The position numbers and the translations under genes were made by a program. The notes beneath the pieces were generated by a model. That model searched no databases, had not been told where the DNA came from, and saw only the letters and a program-made list of their open reading frames with translations. A stretch of 64,000 nucleotides of DNA, from NCBI GenBank assembly GCA_035556715.1, contig DATMER010000080.1, forward strand, positions 7,057 to 71,056, written 5' to 3'. Positions 25,065 to 33,330 of the stretch are shown here, piece after piece; position 1 is the first letter of the stretch, and each line of letters begins with the position of its first letter. The stretch comes from DATMER01 sp035556715 (GTDB taxonomy: Bacteria; Acidobacteriota; Thermoanaerobaculia; Multivoradales; UBA5704).

Positions 25065-26111
25065 ATGGACGCCAAGACTATCTGGAAGAGAAGCCTGAAG
25101 AAGGCGGTCACCTCGCCGGGAAACATGATCTCCGGCGCGGTGTGCGTGGCCGCGTCCGCGGCGCTCTGGAACCCGCTGCCGCTGATCCTCTGGGGCCTGG
25201 GCTCGACCGGCTGGACGGTGTTCGCCTCGACCAACAAGTCGATCCACAAGCAGATCCTGGAGGAGGAGCGCCGGGAGCAGGAGGCCAGGATCGAGGCCGA
25301 GCGCGAGACCCTGCGCCGGAAGATCGAGGCGCAGCTCCAGGAGCCGCCGGTCGTCCAGTGGATCCGCCGCGGCGCGCTGCCGGACTACATGCAGGTCTAC
25401 CGCCGGCTGATCGAGATCCGCGACCGGGTGGCCAAGGTCCTCCGGGAGCGGGGCGAGGACTCGGGCGGCATCCTCCAGCAGCTCAACTACATGCTGACCG
25501 CCTACCTGCACTTCGTGCGGGAGAGGGTGATCTATCTCCAGATCCTGTCGAACGTCCGGCCGGCGGCGCCGGGCCTGGACGATTCGGGGGTCTCGTTCCC
25601 GGCCGCGGGGAAAGCGTCGTCACCGCCGCCTCCGCCGCCCGCCGGGTTCGCGCAGAACCGCTGGGAGCGGGTGACCAAGGGCAAGCCTCAGAAGGGGCAG
25701 GCCGAGCCCGCGGCGGCAGCGCTGCCCTCCGTGGACCAGCGGCTGGAAGAGATCGACCGCAAGATCGAGCGCCTGCGCGCCCTGGCGAAGAAGGAGCCGG
25801 CCACGGCCCGCACCCGGGAGTGGCACGTGAGCATCCTGGAGAAGCAGCGGGAGCTGCTGGTAGAATGCCAGAAGAGGGACCAGACCTGCGTGGCGCAACT
25901 CGGCGCCTTCCTGGACGTATTCGAGGTGATCCTCGGCCGGGTGACGGCGTCGCAGTTCAGCGCCACCGAGATCGCGGGCTATATGAGCAGCGTGGTCGAG
26001 CAGATCGAGGAGACGGAGCGTTTCGTCGAATCCCTGAAGCCGGCGATGAACGAGCTGATGGGCGACATGGACCCCGCCTTGAGCCGTTGGTCGGCTTCTA
26101 CTTCCGCTTGA
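25065..26111 (+). CDS. Coiled-coil membrane protein of ABC/OmpA operon, unknown family
   Basis: 348 residues. A hydrophobic hairpin at ~20-53 (NMISGAVCVAASAALW, PLPLILWGLGSTGWTVFA) would put both ends in the cytoplasm. It is followed by a strongly charged helix (~55-85), further helical segments with heptad spacing, a proline/alanine-rich linker near 180-190 (PPPPPPAGFA), and a long coiled coil from ~215 to 340. I do not recognise the family; the arrangement is loosely like XpaC-type proteins that accompany TelA, but I cannot confirm that. Its fixed place between the ATPase and the binding protein suggests an accessory scaffold of the transporter. Confidence 0.7.
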   Translation: MDAKTIWKRSLKKAVTSPGNMISGAVCVAASAALWNPLPLILWGLGSTGWTVFASTNKSIHKQILEEERREQEARIEAERETLRRKIEAQLQEPPVVQWIRRGALPDYMQVYRRLIEIRDRVAKVLRERGEDSGGILQQLNYMLTAYLHFVRERVIYLQILSNVRPAAPGLDDSGVSFPAAGKASSPPPPPPAGFAQNRWERVTKGKPQKGQAEPAAAALPSVDQRLEEIDRKIERLRALAKKEPATARTREWHVSILEKQRELLVECQKRDQTCVAQLGAFLDVFEVILGRVTASQFSATEIAGYMSSVVEQIEETERFVESLKPAMNELMGDMDPALSRWSASTSA

Positions 26112-26141
26112 CGCCTTCGGAAAGCTAAGGAGAAAACTGAA

Positions 26142-27962
26142 ATGAAGCTCACCCCGTTTGGGAAGCTGATCATCGTCGTGGCCCTGCTGGTGGCTGCGTT
26201 CTTCAGCGTCCGGCGCTTCGCGCCCGGGCTGATGGACAAGATCGCGCCTGCGGCCCAGGGGCGGGATTCCGTTGTGCCCGATCGCGCCGACCTGCCCGAC
26301 CTTCCGCAGGGCAGCTCGGCCGAGCAGGTCGCCAACGTGGCCCTGCCGGGCGAAGGGCCGGGCTGCGACGACCGGCCCGAGGTCCGCTTCTTCCACTGGG
26401 CCTGGAACTCCCAGATGGGGATGATGCTTGCCACCGGCGGCAAGCAGGCGACCGAAGGCAGCCTGATGTGCAAGAACGGCGTCAACCTCAAGCTCATCCG
26501 GGAGGATGACGCCGGCAAGATGCAGGAGGCCCTGGTCACCTTCGCCACCGAGTTGGAGCGCGGCGAGCGCAACCCGGACAAGGGGACCCACTTCGTGGCG
26601 ATCATGGGCGACGGCGCGGCCGCCTTCCTGAAGGGCATCAACGACCAGCTCCGGCGCCTCGGCCCCGAGTACCAGGCCAAGGTCGTGGGCTCGGCCGGCT
26701 ACTCCCGTGGCGAGGACAAGTTCATGGGGCCGCCCGACTGGAAGCGGACTCCGGCCAGCTCCCGCGGCGGCCTGGTCGCCGGTTACCTCCGCGACGGCGA
26801 CTGGAACATCGCCCAGAAGTGGCTGGGTGACAACGGCCTGTGCAACAACCCGGACGAGAAGACCTACGACCCGAACTGCCTGAACTGGGTCGCGGCCTCG
26901 GACTACATCGACGCCGCCGAGAAGTACATCGCCGGCTACTGCGAGACCCGTCCGGTGGTGAACCAGGGACAGGCCACGGGCGAGCGGCGCAAAGTCTGCG
27001 TCGACAGCGTGGTCACCTGGACTCCCGGCGACGTGACCGTGGCGCAGAAGAAGGGCGGCCTGGTCTCGATCGTGTCCACGAAGGAGTACAGCTCCCAGAT
27101 GCCGAACACGATCATCGGCATCGACAAGTGGATGCGGGACAACCGCGAGACCGTCGAAGGCATGCTCTCGGCCATCTTCCAGGGCTCCGCGCAGGTGAAG
27201 GGAAACCGCGAGGCGTTCCGCCGCGCCGCGGAGATCAGCGCCGACGTCTACGAGGAGTCCGGAGCCGATGCCGATTACTGGCAGAAATACTTCAACGTGG
27301 TGGTCGAGAAAGACCGGCAGGGATTGGACGTGGAGCTCGGCGGCTCGTCCGTGAACACGCTCGCGGACAACATGCTGCTGTACGGCCTGGTGCCCGGCTC
27401 GGCGAACCTGTTCGGCGCGACCTACACCGTGTTCGGCAACATGGTGGTGGACCAGTATCCGGACCTCGTCCCCGACTTCCAGCCGGTGAACGAGATCCTG
27501 GACACCTCGTACGTGGAGGCCATCGCCAGGCGGGAGGCGCCGACGCAGACCCAGGTGGCCGCGGCGCAGCCGACCTTCGAGTCGAGCGCTCCGGTGCGGG
27601 ACGTGGTCAGCCGCCGCGCCTGGCAGATCAACTTCGACAGCGGCCGGTCGACCTTCACCGGCAGCACCCAGCGCGAGCTGCAGCAGCTCCTGAACGACCT
27701 GCTGGTCGCGGGCGGCACGGCGGTGGAGATCCACGGCCACACCGACAACGTGGGCAACCCGCAGTCCAACATGAACCTGTCCGAGGCTCGGGCCTTCGCG
27801 GTGAAGGAGTGGCTGGAGCGGCAGTCGCCCGTGAACTTCCCCGAGGGCCGCGTCCGCATCTTCGCCCACGGCCAGGAGAACCCGGTCGCGCCCAACGCCA
27901 CCGACGCGGGCAAGGCGAGAAACCGCCGGGTGGAGATCGTGCTGGGGACGACGGGGCGGTAG
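26142..27962 (+). CDS. ABC solute-binding protein fused to OmpA peptidoglycan-binding domain
   Basis: 606-residue envelope protein with a strong AAGGAG ribosome site. An N-terminal hydrophobic segment (KLIIVVALLVAAFFSV) lacks an obvious cleavage site and probably anchors it in the inner membrane. Residues ~75-450 resemble a periplasmic solute-binding domain of the NMT1/TauA kind (VRFFHWAWNSQMGMML, YIDAAEKYIAGY, VEGMLSAIFQ). Residues ~490-603 are an OmpA-like domain: INFDSGRSTFTGST, EIHGHTDNVGNPQSN, LSEARAFAVKEWL, GQENPVAPN, KARNRRVEIVL, with the conserved Asp and Arg that bind diaminopimelate. The fusion would tether substrate capture to the cell wall. Confidence 0.88.
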   Translation: MKLTPFGKLIIVVALLVAAFFSVRRFAPGLMDKIAPAAQGRDSVVPDRADLPDLPQGSSAEQVANVALPGEGPGCDDRPEVRFFHWAWNSQMGMMLATGGKQATEGSLMCKNGVNLKLIREDDAGKMQEALVTFATELERGERNPDKGTHFVAIMGDGAAAFLKGINDQLRRLGPEYQAKVVGSAGYSRGEDKFMGPPDWKRTPASSRGGLVAGYLRDGDWNIAQKWLGDNGLCNNPDEKTYDPNCLNWVAASDYIDAAEKYIAGYCETRPVVNQGQATGERRKVCVDSVVTWTPGDVTVAQKKGGLVSIVSTKEYSSQMPNTIIGIDKWMRDNRETVEGMLSAIFQGSAQVKGNREAFRRAAEISADVYEESGADADYWQKYFNVVVEKDRQGLDVELGGSSVNTLADNMLLYGLVPGSANLFGATYTVFGNMVVDQYPDLVPDFQPVNEILDTSYVEAIARREAPTQTQVAAAQPTFESSAPVRDVVSRRAWQINFDSGRSTFTGSTQRELQQLLNDLLVAGGTAVEIHGHTDNVGNPQSNMNLSEARAFAVKEWLERQSPVNFPEGRVRIFAHGQENPVAPNATDAGKARNRRVEIVLGTTGR

Positions 27963-27970
27963 GGTAAGGA

Positions 27971-28130
27971 GCCCTCACCCACCAACCCCCTCTCCCGCTC
28001 CTCCCAAGCACACCCGCCCCGGGAGAGGGGGAGCTACAGAAGACTGCCTGAGGACGAGAGGGTGGGGGCGTCCTCTCCCGCGGAGCGGGGGAGGATCGAG
28101 GAGGGGGTCTTCTTCTTCTTCTTCTTCTTC
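27971..28130. repeat. Chimeric palindromic repeat (family A left arm, family B right arm) plus TTC run
   Basis: Begins 9 bp after the stop of the SBP-OmpA gene with GCCCTCACCCACC and CCCCTCTCCC, then GGGAGAGGGGGAGC. The right part is GTCCTCTCCCGCGGAGCGGG continuing through GAGGAGGGGGTC, which is the inverse of the element at 41227. It ends in a (TTC)n microsatellite at ~28107-28130. No open gene occupies 27963-28309. Confidence 0.75.
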
Positions 28131-28309
28131 ACATCCAGTCGTCGCCGATAGACCTTCTCGGCACTTCGGCTGAGGGCAAGCCGTAGACGCTGGCAACGGT
28201 ATATTCGTAAACAGTACGCAGGCAGAAGAGCAGGCGGTCGGCATGACAGCCCGGCTCTGCTGTCTGCGACTGAGGCGCCAGGTGTTATACGCAGAGAGGA
28301 GAACAGACA

Positions 28310-28954
28310 ATGAACACGGCTCAGTACCCGGTTGCCTTACATGACGCGTTTCGGCGTTCAACTCTCTCCCCTGGCAAGTCGGCTCGAATGAGAGGGTGTA
28401 TTCCGATTTTATTCGTTGGTTCCTTGTGCCTTGGTGCATGCGCGTCGCCGGGCGCGAACCCGTGCACTTTTGATCGAGCCAAGCTCTTGGCTTTGGATGA
28501 GCACTCCTTCGACCAGGACATGGACGGGGGATGGCGCGCCATCGCGCAGCACGAGGAATGTACGGCGGTTGCCGCTGATTTAATCCGTGAATACCGGGAA
28601 ACCCGAGGACTGACATCAAGTATCCTCTACTGGCACGAAGGGCAACTGCGGGCGTTTAGAGGCTCAACCGATGAGGCTATTGGATTGTTCGAGCAATCGC
28701 GTCACGCCGATGACGCCTTCGGATGGAATCTGTACGTGGATGCTTCCATCGCCTTTTTGAGGCGTGACAAGCCTGCATTATTGACAGCGCGAGAAACACT
28801 GGCGAGCCTGCCGCGTCCTGAAGACTTCAGTCTTCAAGATGCCCAAGGAAACGCAGTAGAAATTTCCTGGCCGCCAAATTTGAGTGTTGTAGACGGGCTT
28901 ATTGCGTGCTTCGATCGCGGGTATAAAGAGGCCTATGGCAACTGTCGGAAATAG
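28310..28954 (+). CDS. Hypothetical lipoprotein
   Basis: 214 residues from the ATG with a clear AGGAG site. The lipoprotein signal (RGCIPILFVGSLCLGAC, lipobox LGAC) begins only at a second Met, 28388, so the mature protein may start there. The rest is helical, with a TPR-like feel (GQLRAFRGSTDEAIGLFEQSRHADDAFG). No family recognised. Base composition is clearly lower in GC than the genes around it, which suggests transfer. It stands alone in an accessory region. Confidence 0.7.
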   Translation: MNTAQYPVALHDAFRRSTLSPGKSARMRGCIPILFVGSLCLGACASPGANPCTFDRAKLLALDEHSFDQDMDGGWRAIAQHEECTAVAADLIREYRETRGLTSSILYWHEGQLRAFRGSTDEAIGLFEQSRHADDAFGWNLYVDASIAFLRRDKPALLTARETLASLPRPEDFSLQDAQGNAVEISWPPNLSVVDGLIACFDRGYKEAYGNCRK

Positions 28955-29001
28955 CGAGCTCGGGCAGGCAGCCTCATACCGGTTCAGTACAATCTAGGCC
29001 C

Positions 29002-29130
29002 ATGGATGTCCGCGACAGCTACGACTCGGCAGCGCGTGCCTACGCCGAACATCTCGCAACGGAGCTCGCCCACAAGCCGCTCGACCGGCATCTCCTCAAC
29101 CGGTTCGCAGAGGAAGCACGCCAAGTCGGC
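29002..29130 (+). pseudogene. N-terminal fragment of a SAM-dependent methyltransferase
   Basis: Starts MDVRDSYDSAARAYAEHLAT and continues HKPLDRHLLNRFAEEAR, matching the opening helices of a common class I methyltransferase group. The SAM-binding motif expected ~15 residues later is missing: the sequence turns into an unrelated run and then into the 21-bp repeat array at 29179. The gene appears to have been interrupted by, or recombined into, the array; no C-terminal part is found on the far side. Confidence 0.55.
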
Positions 29131-29178
29131 GCTGTTACCTTCTCGCCAAGACTGTGTAACCCCCCTAGCGGGGCTGTT

Positions 29179-30060
29179 GCCGTCTCGGCTCAGATCTTTC
29201 CCCTGATGCCGAAAAGCTTTGCCGTCTCCCTGCAAGCCTTCGCCGTCTCGCCGCAATCTGTCGCCGCCTCGTCGAAAGGCTTCGCCGCCTCCCCGCAAGG
29301 CTTTGCCCTCTCGTCGAAAGGCTTCACCGCCTTGCCGGAACCTGTCGCCGTCTGCCCGTAAGGCTTCGCCCTCTCGCTGCAAGCCTTCGCCGTCTCGCCG
29401 CAACGTATTGGCCTTTCCGCGTGAGATTTTGCCGGCTCTCCGAAGTCCATCGGCGTCTGCCCGCAAGACATTGGCGTGTTCCCGAAAGCTATCGCCGCCT
29501 CCCTGAAAGCTATTGGCGCCTCTCCACAAGCTGTCGGCGTCGCTCTATAACCTATCGGGCTCTCGCCGATAGCTTACGGACAGCCGCCCACGAGTAACGG
29601 AGAGCCGCCGATAGCTTATAGACAGCCGCCAATGGGAAACGGAGAGGCCCCGACAACTTACGGGCAGCCGCCAACGAGTAACAGAGCGGCCCCGATACCT
29701 TGCGGACAGCCGCCAACGGGAAACGGAGAGGCCCCGACAACTTATGGGCAGCCGCCAACGAGTAACAGAGCGGCCCCGATAACTTGCGGGCAGCCGCCAA
29801 CGGGAAACGGAGAAGCCCCGACAACTTATGGGCAGTCGCCAACGAGTAACAGAGCAGCCCCGATAACTTGCGGGCAGCCGCCGACGGCATACAGGGAGGC
29901 GCCGATGAGTTATGGACAGGCGCCGACGGCTTTCGGGGAGACGCCGATACGTTTTGGCGAAAGGCAAAAACAGTTCGCTGGTTCGCCGATACGCTACGCA
30001 GAGATGTCGATAGGTTATGGCGACTCGCCGAGAGCGAACAGTCAGTCGCCGATGGCTCCC
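29179..30060. repeat. Tandem array of 42 units, exact 21-bp period
   Basis: Reading 21-base units from 29179, 42 consecutive units fit to 30060 with no insertion or deletion. Units 1-18 are of one type (close to GCCGTCTCGCCGCAAGCCTTC). Units 19-42 alternate two types (GGGCAGCCGCCAACGAGTAAC and GGAGAGGCCCCGACAACTTA plus T). Units 22-33 contain an 84-bp higher-order repeat of four units, present about three times. The period is divisible by three. One minus-strand frame is open across the array except for a stop at 29545 and would encode heptads such as GEAFRREGKALRGGG. No CRISPR-like spacers. Confidence 0.95.
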
Positions 30061-30518
30061 CAAGCTCGGCGCCTCCCGCCGGGGAGGGGAGCCGGACTTT
30101 TCGACCCAGAGCGAGCCCTGCACTGCCGGGGCCTGCCCTGCCAAACCTGGGGGACGGGCCTGGGCAGGCCCGTCCTTCCCACCTGTGAACGCTTGCCTGC
30201 GGGCGCTTATACGTCCAACCGCAGGAGAGAAGCATTCTCCTTCCTTGGAGGTCTTTGGACAGGTTCCCGTCATAGAAGAACCTTGCCCTCCCTGGAGAAG
30301 CGCTTTATCCGTCACTACCAGGAGTCAGAAGGTCTATTGCCGCCAGAATGCTTATTACTCTAGCTCTATTGTTTTGACGTTGATACGGATGAAGCGTAAG
30401 CTTAGGAAAGCATCGGAGATTCAGGGAGATAGGTCTACGTCGTCCTTCGCTTCTTGCGTTCTTCCTGAACAGCCGGTAGGGAACGTAGAAGCTAAGCCAG
30501 GCAGCCCGGCACGCGACC
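30061..30518. other. Gene-free stretch between repeat array and K+ channel
   Basis: About 460 bp without a supported gene. It contains a terminator-like hairpin at ~30153-30175 (GACGGGCCT/AGGCCCGTC, loop GGGC) and then AT-richer sequence with no recognisable promoter, repeat or RNA. The first ~50 bp are GC-rich and may be eroded array flank. Confidence 0.5.
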
Positions 30519-31265
30519 ATGGCCAACGAAGCTTCCGCTAAGGACCTCCGGCATGCGCCATATTTGGTGTTCATGCTGCTTCTGAGCATCTACGCCGTGG
30601 CCGCGCTCGCCCTCACCACGTTTATCGACCTTCCTTCACCGACGAGGACCATCCTCGGCTACGCTGACAATGCAATCTGTATCTTGTTCTTCCTCGACTT
30701 CCTCATTACCTTGGCGCGATCCTCCAATCGCTCTCGCTACCTGCTCACGTGGGGCTGGCTTGATCTTCTTTCCAGCATCCCGCCGCTGGACGCGCTTCGT
30801 TGGGGCCGCGCCGCCAGGATCCTTCGCATCTTCCGAGTACTGCGGGGAATCAAGGCCACGAAGGTCCTGACCGAGTTTATTCTCTATCGGCGGACGCAGA
30901 GCGCCTTTCTAGCCGCCCTCCTGGTCTCCCTCCTCTTGGTCGTGCTGTCCGCAGCTGCTGTTCTGCAATTCGAGACCTCACCGGAAGCGAACATTCGCAC
31001 GCCCGAAGACGCAATCTGGTGGGCCATCGTCACAGTCACCACCGTGGGCTACGGCGACAAGTTCCCACTCTCCACGGAGGGGCGGTTCATCGCGGCCCTA
31101 TTGATGACCGCGGGTGTGGGGCTCTTCGGCACGTTCTCGGGATTCGTAGCAGCCTGGTTCCTTGAGTCGCCTGCTCGTCAGTCCGCAGAACTCGACGCGA
31201 TTCAGCGCTTGTCCCAGGAGGTCAACGAACTGCGCGAGGAACTCCGGGATCTGAATCGCTTATGA
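30519..31265 (+). CDS. Voltage-gated-type potassium channel
   Basis: 248-residue six-TM cation channel. S1-S3 lie in residues ~15-90. The S4 voltage-sensor helix is WGRAARILRIFRVLRGIKATK, with Arg at regular spacing. The pore helix and selectivity filter are TVTTVGYGDKFP, diagnostic for K+. A C-terminal coiled coil (AELDAIQRLSQEVNELREEL) would tetramerise it. Length and order match prokaryotic Kv channels. Its stop codon lies 6 bp before an attC-like hairpin, as in an integron gene cassette. No linked regulator is seen. Confidence 0.93.
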   Translation: MANEASAKDLRHAPYLVFMLLLSIYAVAALALTTFIDLPSPTRTILGYADNAICILFFLDFLITLARSSNRSRYLLTWGWLDLLSSIPPLDALRWGRAARILRIFRVLRGIKATKVLTEFILYRRTQSAFLAALLVSLLLVVLSAAAVLQFETSPEANIRTPEDAIWWAIVTVTTVGYGDKFPLSTEGRFIAALLMTAGVGLFGTFSGFVAAWFLESPARQSAELDAIQRLSQEVNELREELRDLNRL

Positions 31266-31271
31266 CAAGCC

Positions 31272-31333
31272 GCCTAACATCCCGCTGCTCAAGCGGGCAG
31301 CTACGCTGCCGCTTAGCAGCAGAGCCGTTCGCC
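31272..31333 (+). other. attC-like imperfect hairpin (possible integron cassette site remnant)
   Basis: Begins GCCTAAC, which fits the RYYYAAC core box. Then a 16-bp stem: left GCTGCT (31284-31289), AAGCGG (31291-31296), CAGC (31298-31301); loop TAC; right GCTG CCGCTT AGCAGC to 31320. Two left-arm bases (C31290, G31297) are unpaired, like attC extrahelical bases. The 3' core box is degenerate (GTTCGCC at 31327). It sits immediately after the channel gene stop. Confidence 0.4.
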
Positions 31334-31370
31334 GTCAAGCCGTGCGGTGGTAGCAGGAAAAGGAGTTATC

Positions 31371-31739
31371 ATGCAGATCAGAATCAGCCGACGGGGTCTC
31401 TTTCTCGTTTTTGCTGCATGGTCCACCTTGGCGCTTTTTGGCCTCCTTCACCAAAACCCATTTAGGGTGGCGACGGAGATGGCCACGGCTGAAGGTGGCT
31501 GGTCTCCCGAGCAGGTGCGCTTCGAGCAAGGCTCGTACCGTTTCCTTTTTGTCTGTTCCCATGCGAGTGCTCAAGTCGCTGTGACAACTGATGCTGGTGA
31601 GATGCCAGCCGAGATCAAGCTCCTGCATGTCCCTTTTGTCGGCTGGTCGGTGCAGGCTTTCGAGGTAGGCGATCCCCGCCCGCAGCAAGGAGAGAATTCC
31701 AGAGGTCGCGCTGAGCTCACTTTGCCGTCGACATCATAG
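31371..31739 (+). CDS. Small exported or membrane-anchored hypothetical protein
   Basis: 122 residues. The start at 31371 is supported by an AGGAAAAGGAG site. Residues ~8-25 (LFLVFAAWSTLALFGLL) form a signal or anchor helix; the remainder looks like a small beta-rich domain (VRFEQGSYRFLFVCSHASAQ). No family recognised. It directly follows the attC-like element, as a second cassette gene would. Confidence 0.55.
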   Translation: MQIRISRRGLFLVFAAWSTLALFGLLHQNPFRVATEMATAEGGWSPEQVRFEQGSYRFLFVCSHASAQVAVTTDAGEMPAEIKLLHVPFVGWSVQAFEVGDPRPQQGENSRGRAELTLPSTS

Positions 31740-32137
31740 GAAGCCAAGGGTACGTCTGTGGTTTTCGCTGCTTGGCGCCTCCGCTGCGCTCCGGCACCAA
31801 ACAGCCCGAGCCGCGGTGGCTTAATCGGGCGTTTGGGATCTCGGGTCAGCTTGTTGCCTCCGCTGTGCTCCGGTCCCGGGGAAAAGGTGTCTGGCAAGTG
31901 TTAAAGAAGAGCGTGTAGTTCTCCTTTCTCCCTGGCGCGGACAGCTCTCGGAGCGCTTCCCAGGTGGCCTTCTCAGCCGTGGCGAGCTGCTTGAGCGTGC
32001 AGAATTGTTAAAAAAGTTGGCTCTCATCAGCCTGTCTGGAGCTGCTCTCGGCTTCTCGGGTGCACCTCTCCCGTCCTGGAGGTCTTCCAGCTCCGAAAGT
32101 CCTTGAGCTGTGAGGCTCGGCAGCTTCCGATCGCCGG
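31740..32137. other. Gene-free stretch with a duplicated 20-bp motif
   Basis: About 400 bp without a supported gene. The motif GCCTCCGCTGYGCTCCGG occurs near 31777 and again near 31856 as direct copies. The flanks look like decayed sequence beside the transposase-like fragment. Confidence 0.45.
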
Positions 32138-32512
32138 CTACAGCGATGCGGCCGCAGGCAAACCCACGAATGGCAGGGCCGGCGGGAAGCAACCGTTGGG
32201 GAATCTCGCTAGGCGGTCTCTGGCCTTGAGTCTCTCCGCCGCCTCACGGAAAGCCGCAAGGAAGAGGCCATAGGCCGTCCTCAGCCCTTGGCGGGCATCC
32301 TTGCTGGCCGCGTGGAACAGAGGTGCCGGCGACTTCTTGAGCTTTTCTGGGCGCGTTTGCGGATGCTGGCTCAGGACGGCCTCCGAGCCGAGCGGCTCCC
32401 TACCCGTCAGCTTCCTTTCCGCCGCGGCGTCGGACTCGATCTCGCGCACCAGCCCCGCCACCAACTCCTCAACACTCACCCGGCACGTTTCTGGCCGAAC
32501 CCTCCCGTTCAA
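32138..32512 (-). pseudogene. C-terminal fragment resembling a REP-associated transposase-like protein
   Basis: 124 codons. The stretch EKLKKSPAPLFHAASKDAR, followed by AAFREAAERLKARDRLARF and GCFPPALPFV, recalls the C-terminal region of transposase-like proteins associated with REP repeats; this is from memory of similar sequences and is not decisive. The N-terminal HUH/Tyr catalytic domain is absent, so if the match is right this is a remnant. It is relevant because REP-like palindromes are scattered over this window. Confidence 0.4.
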
Positions 32513-32583
32513 GATGAGGCCGGCTGCGGTGCGAGGTCATCGAGCTTCTTGTCGGTGGTTGCGGAGTCCGCTGCGGTTTCGAA

Positions 32584-33237
32584 TCAGGGGCGCCGGTCTG
32601 GCGCCGAGTCACTTCGATCGCGGTTCCAAGGCTCGCGGTTCGTCGATTTGCGAAAGACTGGCAACGACCAGCCGAACCTGATCGCCAACCCCCGTACGCT
32701 GAAGGTCACGAGGAACCCAGCGATCATCGCCGCCAAACGGTCGAGGCCAAGGCCGTTGAGTCCGACGTAGGTGCAGGCGCCGAGCACCGAGGCCGTGACG
32801 TAGATCTCATGACGAAGGAGGACAGAGGGTTCGTGGCCCAGCGTATCGCGAATGATTCCTCCGACGGTGCCGGTGACCGCGCCCATCGCGATGGCGACCA
32901 GCGCGGGTGCCGCAACATCCAAGGCCTTGGCCGTGCCGGCGACGGTGACCAGGGCCAGTCCGAAGGCGTCGAACCACAGGAGCGTCTTGTAGCGTGATTC
33001 GACAAGCGGCGCGACGAAGTGCATGACGACGGCAGTCACGAGACACGCAGAGACGTGGACCGGTTGCTGCACCCAGAACACGGGTACGTTCAGAATCAAG
33101 TCTCGAACGGTGCCGCCGCCGACGCCAGTGATCACGGCAAGCCACATGAACCCCATCACGTCCAAGCCCTTGCGCGACGCGACGAGCGCTCCGGACACGG
33201 CGAACACAACTGCCGCGAGGACATCGAATAGCTGCAC
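32584..33237 (-). CDS. TRIC/UPF0126 family cation channel
   Basis: 217-residue polytopic membrane protein made of two homologous three-helix halves, as in prokaryotic TRIC channels. The first half starts FDVLAAVVFAVSGALVASRKG with the conserved MGFMWLAVITGVGGGTVRDLIL. The second half starts LLWFDAFGLALVTVAGTAKA with AIAMGAVTGTVGGIIRDTL. The paired GG...RD motifs are diagnostic. The start is a GTG, since no ATG precedes the first helix; a C-terminal Arg/Asp-rich tail of ~20 residues follows the last helix. Divergent from rnk, which lies 94 bp away. Confidence 0.92.
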   Translation of the reverse strand: MQLFDVLAAVVFAVSGALVASRKGLDVMGFMWLAVITGVGGGTVRDLILNVPVFWVQQPVHVSACLVTAVVMHFVAPLVESRYKTLLWFDAFGLALVTVAGTAKALDVAAPALVAIAMGAVTGTVGGIIRDTLGHEPSVLLRHEIYVTASVLGACTYVGLNGLGLDRLAAMIAGFLVTFSVRGLAIRFGWSLPVFRKSTNREPWNRDRSDSAPDRRP

Positions 33238-33330
33238 GCGCCCTACAGTACGTCCGAATAGGCTGAGAGGCAAGGAACCGCGCGTGCCATATGATGGTGG
33301 GCGACGGCGGTACGACCCACGGAGGAGACG

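Noticed and set aside
28984..29529. Minus-strand heptad-repeat protein gene (GEAFRREGKALRGGG-type)
   Set aside because: Open only because the period is a multiple of three; ends in the methyltransferase fragment and has no ribosome site. Kept as part of the array finding.
29179..30060. CRISPR array or pentapeptide-repeat protein
   Set aside because: No spacers; the period is seven codons, not five; no start codon with a ribosome site heads a full-length frame.
29632..30363. Plus-strand repeat protein in the 21-bp array
   Set aside because: Same reason; its C-terminal part reads into noncoding sequence with no conserved feature.
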